DNA from: an uncultured Pseudobutyrivibrio sp.
Lineage (GTDB): Bacteria > Bacillota > Clostridia > Lachnospirales > Lachnospiraceae
Length of the DNA stretch: 64,000 bases
Assembly (NCBI GenBank): GCA_900546435.1
Contig: URCQ01000010.1
Coordinates: forward strand, 1-64,000
Direction of reading: 5' to 3'
The notes below the pieces were generated by a model that was given only the letters and a program-made list of their open reading frames with translations, did not search any database and was not told the origin of the DNA. Each line of letters opens with the position of its first letter. Position 1 is the stretch's first letter. The translations under genes were made by a program, and so were the position numbers. This document shows, piece after piece, positions 52,243-61,525 of the stretch.

Positions 52243-52300
52243 AAAGAAGCCTTATACAAACAGTTTTTCTGTTCCTATAAGGCTTCTTACCATTTCTTTT
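52243..52300. terminator. Bidirectional terminator between cotJC and the five-gene operon
   Basis: AAGAAGCCTTATA pairs with TATAAGGCTTCTT (13 bp). The loop contains a nested ACAG/CTGT stem. T-rich runs follow on both strands. It ends the rightward cotJ transcript and the leftward operon from 61396. Confidence 0.85.
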
Positions 52301-54535
52301 TTACATCTGATAGAAATTCAAATTTTCACGCAATTCCGGTGTCATCTCACCACCCTCACGTTTGTATTTTTCATATAATCCCTGTAAGCGTTTATGACTT
52401 CTCGCATTGTTTGTCTCAAACCTCGAAATGGAATCCGCAAACATTGGATTGCCACGCAAATCCGCACGATAAAGTTTTGCAAACGGACAATAGGTAAACA
52501 TAATTTGACGTACATAACGATTGAGGCGGAAACCACCTTTCGCTTCGTACTTAATCCAGTTCTGATAATCTTTCACAAAAACTTCCCGGAAATTATTTTT
52601 CGCACGCGATAACGCGCCCTTAATCTGATCTTTCGTCTCTGCAGACAATTCTCTGTTTTTACGATAGAATTGCAAATAATCATAATAATCACTTGTCAGA
52701 GAATGCTCACGTAAATCATTCCAACGTACACCCTGAATCTTTCTACACATTTCCCAGCGATATCTTCCACAGTTTTCCAAAATAGCTTCCTGAAGATCGA
52801 CCGCCGTAAAAATTGGAACCATAAAACGTGCTGGTGTATCGTTTCGCACGCTTGCCGTTTCCTGCCACATCATCGCACGTGTTCCCGCATTTGGCATTAA
52901 AATGACATCCGGCAGAATTTCTTTCATAATCATTTCGTTCTTTAGCAAGTCCCCGGTAGTTTGTTGTGGAAACATCGGGCGATAGAATAACGAGTAATCC
53001 ACTTTACGCACAGCGTTAAAAGCATCCTCTAAACGTTCTGCTGTAACGAGCATCTTGTCTAAACTATTAAACAAATCCTTCTCCGTCAACAACGGTGAAA
53101 ACATTGTAATATTTCCATATGTCACACGATTGACCGAAACGAACATATTTTCAAGCTCATACTTGGCTTTTGCTTTCTGATCCAACTTCATGCGCTCGAT
53201 CTCATCTTTTGTCCATTCACCTCTACGCAATCCATCCGTCAGATATGCGGTATAATCCATGTCAAATTCATTTTTTGACGGTTCTTTTTTTCCTTCGTAA
53301 ACAGCTTGTAACCATGAAAAAATCGTAAAGACATGCTCAGAAGCGCACATATCCAAATGAGCTGATAGCTGGTAGAGTTCACTTGTCTTATCCTCTCCTA
53401 GATATCCCTGATCAAGATAGGCAAAATTGAAAAACATTTCCATCACTGGTGTGATTTTCTTTTTATGTTCCATTGCCTGCATAAAGCAGTCCCAATACAG
53501 TTCATAGAATACTTTTCTAACCTGTTTGCGCAGGCGATATGCCTCTTCATCCTTGTTGTCCGCATCCTTTACTTTTTCGTAGGATACAAAAAGATCTCGC
53601 ATCGTCTCAAACTTTTCATTTTCATAGCCTGCATATTGTAAAATATACTCTAAGTCCGTCTGACATACCTGCTCTTTTGCGCTCTTCTTTTCTGTATTTG
53701 ATGCATATTCTTTTTTACAAGTCTCTAGCAATTCCTCTGTATAGATTCCTAATTGCTCTGCACAAAGGAGTTGCTCCTCTATTAATTTTTTTATTTCACC
53801 ATCGTCTGCCCCCTGTGCTTTGACAGCACTTTGCAGTTCCAATGAAGCATGAAATAAATCGTTTCGTATTTCGCTGACCAAGGCATCTCTATTATTTCGC
53901 AAAAAGACAGACATTTCACGGATACCACGTGCAATACGATGCATCTGTGCAGATGCCTCCATAATGGCTCCAATGCACAAATCTTCATCCGTTTCCATCA
54001 ATTTCAGATAAGCATCAAGCTTTCCTCGAATCAGACTGTTACTGCTGTTGATTTCCCAGTTCTCCGCTTTATGCTGCATCTCAAGCGGTACAATACTCTC
54101 CACATCCAAAGAAGGCTTTGCTTCCACTTTATTGCGGGCACAAAGGTAAATGTACTCTTCATACATATGATCTGCCGATGTTAAAAACTGACGTACCTTA
54201 TGATACATATCTGCATAAGCGCAGAACATCTGGTGTCTCTGTAATAATGCGCTACGCAAAAAGATTTTGCGCATTTTCGGTTCTGCTGTCAAAAACTGTT
54301 TTAGATCATTGACCCCCTCACACGGAAAAACATACAGTGTAACATCACTGTTTGCTTCGTAATCGCAGATAAACCAATCCTGTTCCAAAATACCAATAAT
54401 AGAATTTGGTCCTAACGTAGTCTCCTCAAACTCATGGCAAAGCGTTACGGTTCCCTCCTGCACAATATACCAGGCGCTCACTTTGTCTTTTCTCTTTGCA
54501 ACTTTTTCCCCTGCTTTCAGATGAATAACTTCCAT
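52301..54535 (-). CDS. Protein with N-terminal cyclic-nucleotide-binding-like domain, function unknown
   Basis: This 744-residue protein starts at ATG 54535 (AAAGGAGCGG upstream). Residues about 1-75 look like a cNMP-binding beta-roll ('IHLKAGEKVAKRKDKVSAWY' then 'IVQEGTVTLCHEFEETTLGP'). The phosphate-binding Arg expected for cAMP is not seen. The remaining 600 or so residues are helical, without known motifs; there is no HTH, so it is not a Crp-type regulator. It is the last gene of the five-gene operon, and no membrane segment is evident. I do not recognise a family for the long C-terminal part. Confidence 0.7.
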   Translation of the reverse strand: MEVIHLKAGEKVAKRKDKVSAWYIVQEGTVTLCHEFEETTLGPNSIIGILEQDWFICDYEANSDVTLYVFPCEGVNDLKQFLTAEPKMRKIFLRSALLQRHQMFCAYADMYHKVRQFLTSADHMYEEYIYLCARNKVEAKPSLDVESIVPLEMQHKAENWEINSSNSLIRGKLDAYLKLMETDEDLCIGAIMEASAQMHRIARGIREMSVFLRNNRDALVSEIRNDLFHASLELQSAVKAQGADDGEIKKLIEEQLLCAEQLGIYTEELLETCKKEYASNTEKKSAKEQVCQTDLEYILQYAGYENEKFETMRDLFVSYEKVKDADNKDEEAYRLRKQVRKVFYELYWDCFMQAMEHKKKITPVMEMFFNFAYLDQGYLGEDKTSELYQLSAHLDMCASEHVFTIFSWLQAVYEGKKEPSKNEFDMDYTAYLTDGLRRGEWTKDEIERMKLDQKAKAKYELENMFVSVNRVTYGNITMFSPLLTEKDLFNSLDKMLVTAERLEDAFNAVRKVDYSLFYRPMFPQQTTGDLLKNEMIMKEILPDVILMPNAGTRAMMWQETASVRNDTPARFMVPIFTAVDLQEAILENCGRYRWEMCRKIQGVRWNDLREHSLTSDYYDYLQFYRKNRELSAETKDQIKGALSRAKNNFREVFVKDYQNWIKYEAKGGFRLNRYVRQIMFTYCPFAKLYRADLRGNPMFADSISRFETNNARSHKRLQGLYEKYKREGGEMTPELRENLNFYQM

Positions 54536-54568
54536 CTTTCCGCTCCTTTCAAACACCTAACAAATCTT

Positions 54569-55747
54569 TTACTTCTCATCCAGACCACACAACTTATCTA
54601 CCGAAGATATAATTTCTATAATTTCCGGCACATAATGTTCATGCTCTGTCATCAGACGGTCAATTTCATTTCTCTCGCTTTGCACAATCTTGCGATTTTC
54701 TTCCATATGCGCTCTGATTTTTTGTCTGCGCTTCACAAGATTATGCTTGATTTCCACCATTTCCTGATCATCAATCAATGCTTTTGTCTGTGTAAGCCAG
54801 ATTTTACGGTCATACAAATCAATACGCTGCAGCAATCGTATCAGCCGGCCATTAAAATATTCCAAATCATCATTGTTGCGCAAAAACTTTTCTTTTTCTC
54901 TGACTGCACTTGTATATTGTTCCCATACATAATTTAACTCTGTCGAATTATGTATGCCAAATTTATCTTTTGTATATTCCACGGCTTTTGTCACATTGAC
55001 ATATTTCATGCACACTACATTCAAAAGACTAATTGCCTGATTTTCATTCCGCGTTGCCTGACGCATCTGTTTCTGTAAATACAGACTACGAAAATAAATC
55101 ATTGCTCCGCCAAGGGCACCCACAAAAAACAGCACCAGAAAAGCAACCGTCAAATCCATTTTTGCCATAAATTGCAACACAAATAAAAGAATGAGCAGTG
55201 TTACATACAATAGAAACAATAACACCGAAGCTCTTTTTAGGATTTTACGTTCACCGGTAATGGCTTCCCTTTCAATCTCCCATTGATTCTTCTGCGCTTC
55301 TAAAATATTTTTATCTCTGCGCACCTTGTCCTGATAACGCTCGTTATCCAGTAAGCGATGAATGGTCTGTGGAATATCATCCTCTTCCTGCTCCATCAAC
55401 ATAAACTGTTCTTCTGATATTTGATAGGTTGCCTTTTCGTACGCCTGGCGCGCTGCATTCAGCTGTTCGATATTTGTTGCAGCTTCACGGATAGATTGGC
55501 GCATCTCCTCCGGCAGACCTTCAATTGTCTGTATGTCGGTCAGATAGGATGTTACAATACGATATTCTGTTTTTTCTCCCTCGATTTCCTTGGTCAATGC
55601 AATGATCTGTTCACACGAATCCAGAATATAGTGTTCCAATTTCTTCGGATCATTCCAGTTATCGATCGTCTCAATCTCCTGATAGACCTTTGCAAATGCC
55701 TCGTCAATCTCCTGTTCTTTTTTACGTTTCTTTCCAAAAAATAGCAT
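54569..55747 (-). CDS. Coiled-coil membrane protein of the DUF5716/DUF5717 operon
   Basis: This 392-residue protein has a long N-terminal coiled coil (about 1-170), two close membrane helices (about 174-196 and 203-222; 'VLLFLLYVTLLILLFVLQFM' is the first) and a C-terminal coiled coil (about 228-385). Both coiled coils should lie on the same side of the membrane, probably the cytoplasm. No enzymatic motif is visible. It lies between the TPR-like and cNMP-like genes and may anchor the complex to the membrane, which is inference. Confidence 0.7.
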   Translation of the reverse strand: MLFFGKKRKKEQEIDEAFAKVYQEIETIDNWNDPKKLEHYILDSCEQIIALTKEIEGEKTEYRIVTSYLTDIQTIEGLPEEMRQSIREAATNIEQLNAARQAYEKATYQISEEQFMLMEQEEDDIPQTIHRLLDNERYQDKVRRDKNILEAQKNQWEIEREAITGERKILKRASVLLFLLYVTLLILLFVLQFMAKMDLTVAFLVLFFVGALGGAMIYFRSLYLQKQMRQATRNENQAISLLNVVCMKYVNVTKAVEYTKDKFGIHNSTELNYVWEQYTSAVREKEKFLRNNDDLEYFNGRLIRLLQRIDLYDRKIWLTQTKALIDDQEMVEIKHNLVKRRQKIRAHMEENRKIVQSERNEIDRLMTEHEHYVPEIIEIISSVDKLCGLDEK

Positions 55748-55774
55748 CTGTTTCTCCCAAATGATATCGCTTTA

Positions 55775-56599
55775 TTAAATACGACACAAATGATTGTAAT
55801 CTACTTTCCATCGATCCAGAATCGGACCGATTACATTTTCTCTATCTTCGTCCCTCTGTAATGCCTGCTGAATTTTTTCATCAAACACATGGATTTGCTC
55901 TTTGGCACTTAGCATCGTGACTTCTTCGCATATTTCATCCACCATATCCTGTGGAATAAAATATGTGTCAACCAGTTCCTTAAAATGTGTTTCGTCCTTG
56001 TTACAGCGAAGTGCTGCAAGCATAGAACGAAGGGATTGCACTTTATGATTGCGTTTGTATGCCTCCTCAAAGCAGAGTGATGCCTCTCCAAAAAAGAACA
56101 AACGCCCATATGCCACGCCTAAATTATGCCACACATCTCCCTCAAAGACAGTTGCTCCATGTGTTACTGCCGGGTCATCCAGCATTTTTTCATATTCATA
56201 AATAGCGTCCACAATCTTTTCTTTTTCCATCAAACGATCTGCACGCATCTTCTGACATTCCGTTGGACTTTTATTTTCAAATGACGCAATTGCCTGCAAA
56301 ACATCCCGAATTTCCACACTGGTCAGATAGCCATTATAGGTCAGAATCTGCCCTATAAAAATATGAAGTGGTGCCTGCTGTGAAATCGTATCCAATAGCT
56401 GTTTCTCTAAATCACGCGCCCCCAGTTCTCCGCCAATCCAGCGGCACAGCTCTTTCGACGCAAACTCTGTATTCAAAAGATACACATTGTGTGCAATATA
56501 ATAGCTCAGCTCTTCCAGAGAATAGATATTGAGTGCGCCATCCTCAATAAAATATGGATTTGCCGCTATGGATTGTTTGCATAAGATTAATTCACCCAT
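55775..56599 (-). CDS. TPR-like protein of the DUF5716/DUF5717 operon
   Basis: This 274-residue soluble protein has TPR-like helical repeats at about 118-215 ('KEKIVDAIYEYEKMLDDPAV' and 'WHNLGVAYGRLFFFGEASLC', then 'FEEAYKRN'). The N-terminal 110 residues are helical. No signal peptide is present. TPR units usually bind other proteins, fitting a scaffold role next to the actin-fold protein encoded immediately upstream. The family is not otherwise recognised. Confidence 0.65.
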   Translation of the reverse strand: MGELILCKQSIAANPYFIEDGALNIYSLEELSYYIAHNVYLLNTEFASKELCRWIGGELGARDLEKQLLDTISQQAPLHIFIGQILTYNGYLTSVEIRDVLQAIASFENKSPTECQKMRADRLMEKEKIVDAIYEYEKMLDDPAVTHGATVFEGDVWHNLGVAYGRLFFFGEASLCFEEAYKRNHKVQSLRSMLAALRCNKDETHFKELVDTYFIPQDMVDEICEEVTMLSAKEQIHVFDEKIQQALQRDEDRENVIGPILDRWKVDYNHLCRI

Positions 56600-56611
56600 T
56601 TCGTTTTCTCC

Positions 56612-57850
56612 TTACTCCAGGCAGATTGTATGTTCCCATGTCCGGTTTGAGGACGGTGCAATCTCACCAAATCCGAGATCGCGAATGGTAATTTTCACTT
56701 TACAGTCAGATTCCGGTACCGCAGTAATGCGCAATCTTGTTGTACGGCGTTCCCGCTCTACCATATCTGTCAGCTCCAGCAATTCCACATGCGCTTCCCG
56801 GCTCTCCGGTCTTTGAATCCACACTTCGATTTCTGGTGTACCATCCAAAATGACCTCACATTCACCGACTGCATCAAACCAGCTTTCGCCCGCTGTAATT
56901 AATGTAAAAAACTGCATTTCATTCCGTATCAACACCTTTAAATACAGATTCAGCTTTAGTTCATTATCCCCAATATATACAAATGGCCAGTCTCTTTTCT
57001 CATCCTTGATAAAGCCAGCATAGCAGGCGCCCTTAGAATACAGATTTTTACCTAAAAATACCTTTCTGGTATGACAGAGGTATTGCAGTGATGTTTTCAT
57101 CCAATCACCGTCAAATCCATCTCCAATCAGATAAACGGAAGACACAACCTGTCCCGCCATGATTTGCTCTGCAATATTTTTAAATTGTTCATCCTTTTGA
57201 TCCAGTAATTTGCCATTATTTTTTTGTTCTAAGGTAATGACTTGTGGCGTTGTGTGCAGATTACGATGCAGACAGCAAGACATCATGTCTGATTCCGTGT
57301 AATCAAAAAGTACAACGTCATGTAAAAAAGTATCCGGCTGCTGGCTCAGTGCATAATAATAAAAACTCTCCCGTCGATCTACAAGCAAAAGCTTTTCCGG
57401 TTCAAAACCAAGCTTTACCATCACAGTGGAAAACAATTCCATATAAGAAACACTCACGCGATCCACACAAATTGTCATTCGTGCCAAAGGCATCGTGGCA
57501 TGCACACTACCAGCCAATGAAAAAACACGTTTAAGATAAATCGTCAGCAAGTCGGCTGCATCATATTTTTCGTGTTCCAAAAAAACCTCTTCTTTTGCTT
57601 TCGCTTTGGTCAAAAGATTGTCTACACCCAGCGCTTCCCCTGCCTTGATGCGCATTTTGGCATCATGTCCAAAGAACCACTGACCCACACCTTTTCTCTT
57701 CGCCAACACCATCGGTATCTGGTAGCTCTCGCTTCCCATGATGGTACTGATTGTCTGCGGCTCCGTCATATGCTGTTGGTAAATACTGAGCATGGTATAT
57801 TTATCGCTGATATCAATACCAAGATACAGTCCCGCTTTCTGCTGTTCCAT
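56612..57850 (-). CDS. DUF5716 family protein with an actin/Hsp70-type ATPase fold
   Basis: The 412-residue protein shows the order of actin/Hsp70-fold motifs. A phosphate-1-like segment is at residues 8-22 ('LYLGIDISDKYTMLS'). An Hsp70-like connecting segment is at 147-170 ('LGFEPEKLLLVDRRES'). A phosphate-2-like strand is at 179-194 ('VVLFDYTESDMMSCCL'), in which the usual Gly-rich loop is replaced. An adenosine-like motif is at 239-250 ('VYLIGDGFDGDW'), followed by 'SKGACYAG', the counterpart of the Hsp70 'KGAA' helix. Residues about 290-412 form a beta-rich C-terminus. ATP binding is plausible, hydrolysis less certain. It is coupled to the DUF5717 gene. Confidence 0.75.
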   Translation of the reverse strand: MEQQKAGLYLGIDISDKYTMLSIYQQHMTEPQTISTIMGSESYQIPMVLAKRKGVGQWFFGHDAKMRIKAGEALGVDNLLTKAKAKEEVFLEHEKYDAADLLTIYLKRVFSLAGSVHATMPLARMTICVDRVSVSYMELFSTVMVKLGFEPEKLLLVDRRESFYYYALSQQPDTFLHDVVLFDYTESDMMSCCLHRNLHTTPQVITLEQKNNGKLLDQKDEQFKNIAEQIMAGQVVSSVYLIGDGFDGDWMKTSLQYLCHTRKVFLGKNLYSKGACYAGFIKDEKRDWPFVYIGDNELKLNLYLKVLIRNEMQFFTLITAGESWFDAVGECEVILDGTPEIEVWIQRPESREAHVELLELTDMVERERRTTRLRITAVPESDCKVKITIRDLGFGEIAPSSNRTWEHTICLE

Positions 57851-57859
57851 AGTCGCCTC

Positions 57860-60800
57860 TTATACTGTAGTAAATAGTTCCTTTGTTACATAATCCAGAC
57901 CCTGATACTGCTTCATCAAAGCAGCCAGCTGTCCGTCTTCATGATACAGATACGCATTCTGCATCGCATTTAACATATCATATCGATCCAGATTTCCATC
58001 TTTTAAATCACTTGAAATGCTCAGATCATCTGCACTCACTGGCAAATCTGAAACAGCATCCGCATACAATTCGTAGTGAATGGTCTCCCCGAAAAAGACA
58101 ACAAATTGTTTCACAAAAATGCCTTCGTACATCTCTATCATTTCTTCCGTAATCGCTTCTTTTCCATCAAACTGATAGGTAATCGTGATCCGCTCTCCCG
58201 GATTTCCGCGATATTCCACGAAATGCTTATCATACAGATGATACTTGATAATCAGCCGATGATCGATATCTTTATAGAATTTAAAGTAAACATTGCGCAA
58301 AATGTAGTATTGTAACAACTGATCCAGAATTGCATATTCCTTGTCATCTAGTGCATCTAACGTAGACAGATATTTCATATACGCCAGCTTACAACTTTCT
58401 TTTAACGCAACACCTTTTGAAAAATAATATGCCAGATATGCAAACAACTTCATTGGCACCTGGTCTTGGGATAACATATACGCATGCGCCCAATAATTCA
58501 GATACGCCTCTATTAACATCCGGTCCTTACCACGGGCAAGGTAGGAATCATAAATCTCCGGTGTCTGTTTTACCTGACTTTCTGCATATAATGTCTGGAA
58601 TAAAATATTTTCTTCCAAATCTACCACAGACATCTGCTGTTCCTTTGCTTTTTGCCAAAGGGCAATCATATCTTCACTTGGTCCCACAAAATTTTGTGCC
58701 AAATAAGATATCGTAGCCGGTGATGTCTGTTCTTTTTGTAGCAGATATCCGCATAACGCCAACAGGAAATCATCCTTTTCAAATTCTGTAGCTAGAATCT
58801 GCTCATTACACATTTGCAACAACAAACGTTCATCGACTTGAAGACCATAATATTGCTGCATCAATGCATAAGCACGCGCATAGTCCTGACGCTGTATAAA
58901 TAGTGAAATCACAAAGCCTCTTGTGGCTGTTTCTAACTGACCGACCGCCGCATCTTTTGCAAAATGTTCTTCTAACATTTCTTCTCGGCAATGATTCTGC
59001 AAAAATCCAATAAATTCGCTATATTTACTCTGTTTATAACACTCTGCCACTACCGATGATTTCAAAAACACCTGCATCCGTTTTACATCATCTAATGTAT
59101 AATCATCTGCTCTTTGTTTTTTGGCAAAATCTGCAAGGATAAATGGCAATGATAACGGTGAAAGCTGTTGCAAGCGTTCCATAAAACGCTCCGGATACAT
59201 CAAACGCTGTAGTGTAAACGCCTTATGATCGCAAATCAATGTACCATCTTTTTTCTCAAGCATCAGCTGATACTGCCCCGGCAAAATCGGAACATAAGCC
59301 TGATGATTCTGTACTGGAATCACAATTGGCATTTCATACTGCTCCTGATACACAAAAGCTCGTGTAATATCCGGGTAGAGACAAACCAGTTTTTTCATGA
59401 AAACCATACCAGAAATCAAGTGCGACATTTCCTCATCCACCACACCCATTTCCAGCACATTTTGATAAATGATTGCCAGATTATCATTCATCCGGTTTGC
59501 CTTCATCTGTTCTATCGCAAACAATTCAATACTGCGTAAATATTGCTCATACAACTGCGGTATCTTTTTACGGTCTGAAATAATATTTGCATAAAGCAAT
59601 GCCTTTTTTTGATATGGCAGATTACAGCTATAACGAAAATACATCGTAACCATCTGTGGCAGTTCTTCTGTGCTGTTATCCGGCATAGAAAGCATATAAG
59701 CCTCATACAGACCACTCAGGCGTAAATCAAGCGCAATCGCCTCTCGATACCAATGCAAATACTTTTCCTGATACATCTGATTGCGAAGCAAATACGCTAC
59801 CATCGTAGAAAAAGCTTCCTCGCTCTTTTCTACTTCATATGCCTTACAGGCGATTTCAAAGATATGTGCGTCAAAATCTTTCACGCTTTCAAGCACATGG
59901 AAAATCTGCATCGCCATATCTTTTGTATATGTCACATGGTGCGCTGCCCAATATAACACCTTAACTGCCTGTGGTGTAAATTCATGTAGCAAATATGGAT
60001 CCTGCACATACATTGCATATGCTTCGATATATAAAAATGGTGTATCATGATCCGCATTGATCCACTGGTTTATGTCTTTTAATTTACGTGATGGGTTCTC
60101 CATATATGTCTCACGTAAAAAAGATAAAAACCAGAATAGGCGCACATCCTCCGGATGTTCCCTAAAAATCATCTCAATCTCTTTTGTCAGGCGATCCACA
60201 TAGGATTTTTCCTGTTCAATCAAGGTACAAAGATATAAAAGATATGCCCACAACACACTTGACTTATCTGCGATTTCCCGCTTCATATCAGAAATAATCC
60301 AAAGTGCTTCCTGCCGTTTTTTGTTAACAATGAGGCACTGTGCTTTCATAAGCATATACCATGCATGATTGGGACGACGCTCTAAAAGCTCATCTAAAAG
60401 TGCCACTGACTGGTCGCACCAGGCTCCTGTCGTAATTTCGCGGAAACGATATTTCTTATATATCTCGGTCAACTGTGCAAGACATTTCTTATCCCTTCTC
60501 CAAGGGAATTCCTTAATCTCATCTTCACAATCAAACGTTGCCATAATCTCAATCACACGAATGGTTCCCTTGCAGGAAAATGTAATCCGTGCGCGATTGA
60601 TTCCGGCATGCATGCGATTCTTATGTATATAGTAATTGAGAAGCATGGTGCTTCCCAAAAAATAATCTGTCGTAATAACATCTTTTTCTACGGTAACAAA
60701 CGGACTGTCACTCTCTACGGCAATCTCAATGTGTCCCCATGTGTTTTTTGCGATAACAAGTGTTTCTTTTCGGTTTTCTGTCACACGATAAAATGCTTCT

Positions 60801-61396
60801 TTTCGCTCACGTACTGTAAAATCAACCGCATCTTTCACGCCGACAGCTACTAGAAACTCTTCTAAATTGGCTGCTGTTGGCAAAGCTTTTCGATAGCCGG
60901 TATAGACCATCTGTACTGTTTTTTCCTGACGTGATATGAACTTTTCAAATGGTGCAGCATAAAACAGCTGCATTGCTTCGCTCCAATGCCCCTGTGCAAG
61001 TGTTGCAAAATCTTCAAGTGTTGCTATCTCTCCAATGGAAGCGTAAAGATGTTCCGTCTCAAATTGAACATCAAAAGGAAGGCGACACTCCCTCTGGTTA
61101 CATACGATTGTAAAATAACCTGTAAGGCAATCCCCTTCTCGATAATCCTGACCTAGCACTTCAAAACGTATGGTCGCTTCCATGCCATCAAACTGAGGCT
61201 TTGGAATCCGTATATATGGATTGGAAGAATATACAATACCACGTATGGGAACTTCGTTGGTTGAGCGCATTCCAAACTCGCCCTGTAATCGTTCTCCCTG
61301 TTTACCAACCAGTGTTACGGTCTCTTCTGAAAATGCTATCTGCGGCCTTCTATTGTCAAATTTATCTTCTGACATACGCCAGATTCGTTTACGCAA
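57860..61396 (-). CDS. DUF5717 family giant repeat protein
   Basis: The protein is about 1178 residues from a TTG at 61396 (AAAGGGTG upstream), giving an N-terminus 'MRKRIWRMSEDKFDNRRPQI' as in the family; a later ATG at 61375 has no Shine-Dalgarno. The first 290 or so residues contain at least two beta-sandwich-like units. Most of the rest is helical repeat (TPR-like) sequence, with a small beta-rich section near 1060-1120. No signal peptide or membrane helix is seen. It leads the five-gene operon. Function is unknown; the architecture suggests a large scaffold or client-binding partner of the DUF5716 protein. Confidence 0.75.
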   Translation of the reverse strand: MRKRIWRMSEDKFDNRRPQIAFSEETVTLVGKQGERLQGEFGMRSTNEVPIRGIVYSSNPYIRIPKPQFDGMEATIRFEVLGQDYREGDCLTGYFTIVCNQRECRLPFDVQFETEHLYASIGEIATLEDFATLAQGHWSEAMQLFYAAPFEKFISRQEKTVQMVYTGYRKALPTAANLEEFLVAVGVKDAVDFTVRERKEAFYRVTENRKETLVIAKNTWGHIEIAVESDSPFVTVEKDVITTDYFLGSTMLLNYYIHKNRMHAGINRARITFSCKGTIRVIEIMATFDCEDEIKEFPWRRDKKCLAQLTEIYKKYRFREITTGAWCDQSVALLDELLERRPNHAWYMLMKAQCLIVNKKRQEALWIISDMKREIADKSSVLWAYLLYLCTLIEQEKSYVDRLTKEIEMIFREHPEDVRLFWFLSFLRETYMENPSRKLKDINQWINADHDTPFLYIEAYAMYVQDPYLLHEFTPQAVKVLYWAAHHVTYTKDMAMQIFHVLESVKDFDAHIFEIACKAYEVEKSEEAFSTMVAYLLRNQMYQEKYLHWYREAIALDLRLSGLYEAYMLSMPDNSTEELPQMVTMYFRYSCNLPYQKKALLYANIISDRKKIPQLYEQYLRSIELFAIEQMKANRMNDNLAIIYQNVLEMGVVDEEMSHLISGMVFMKKLVCLYPDITRAFVYQEQYEMPIVIPVQNHQAYVPILPGQYQLMLEKKDGTLICDHKAFTLQRLMYPERFMERLQQLSPLSLPFILADFAKKQRADDYTLDDVKRMQVFLKSSVVAECYKQSKYSEFIGFLQNHCREEMLEEHFAKDAAVGQLETATRGFVISLFIQRQDYARAYALMQQYYGLQVDERLLLQMCNEQILATEFEKDDFLLALCGYLLQKEQTSPATISYLAQNFVGPSEDMIALWQKAKEQQMSVVDLEENILFQTLYAESQVKQTPEIYDSYLARGKDRMLIEAYLNYWAHAYMLSQDQVPMKLFAYLAYYFSKGVALKESCKLAYMKYLSTLDALDDKEYAILDQLLQYYILRNVYFKFYKDIDHRLIIKYHLYDKHFVEYRGNPGERITITYQFDGKEAITEEMIEMYEGIFVKQFVVFFGETIHYELYADAVSDLPVSADDLSISSDLKDGNLDRYDMLNAMQNAYLYHEDGQLAALMKQYQGLDYVTKELFTTV

Positions 61397-61435
61397 AATA
61401 TGACACCCTTTTCCTGCCGTTTTATCTTCTGTCGG

Positions 61436-61465
61436 TTGCAATTTCCGACGAAAAAAGACTATAAT
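61436..61465 (+). promoter_or_regulatory. Sigma-A promoter of the aminotransferase gene
   Basis: The -35 is TTGCAA (61436-61441) and the -10 is TATAAT (61460-61465), with an 18-bp spacer. Confidence 0.65.
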
Positions 61466-61467
61466 GA

Positions 61468-61496
61468 ATTATAAACTATTTCGAAAGGACATGCAA
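61468..61496 (-). promoter_or_regulatory. Sigma-A promoter of the five-gene operon
   Basis: On the minus strand the -35 is TTGCAT (61491-61496) and the -10 is TATAAT (61468-61473), with a 17-bp spacer. Its -10 lies 2 bp from the -10 of the opposite promoter, so the two face each other. Confidence 0.7.
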
Positions 61497-61511
61497 ATAA
61501 ACTTTGTCCTT
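61485..61511 (+). promoter_or_regulatory. Hairpin just upstream of the aminotransferase ribosome-binding site
   Basis: AAGGACA (61485-61491) pairs perfectly with TGTCCTT (61505-61511) around a 13-nt loop. The stem ends 3 nt before the AGGAGG Shine-Dalgarno (61515-61520). It may affect translation. It does not resemble a known riboswitch. Confidence 0.35.
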
Positions 61512-61525
61512 CACAGGAGGAAAAC

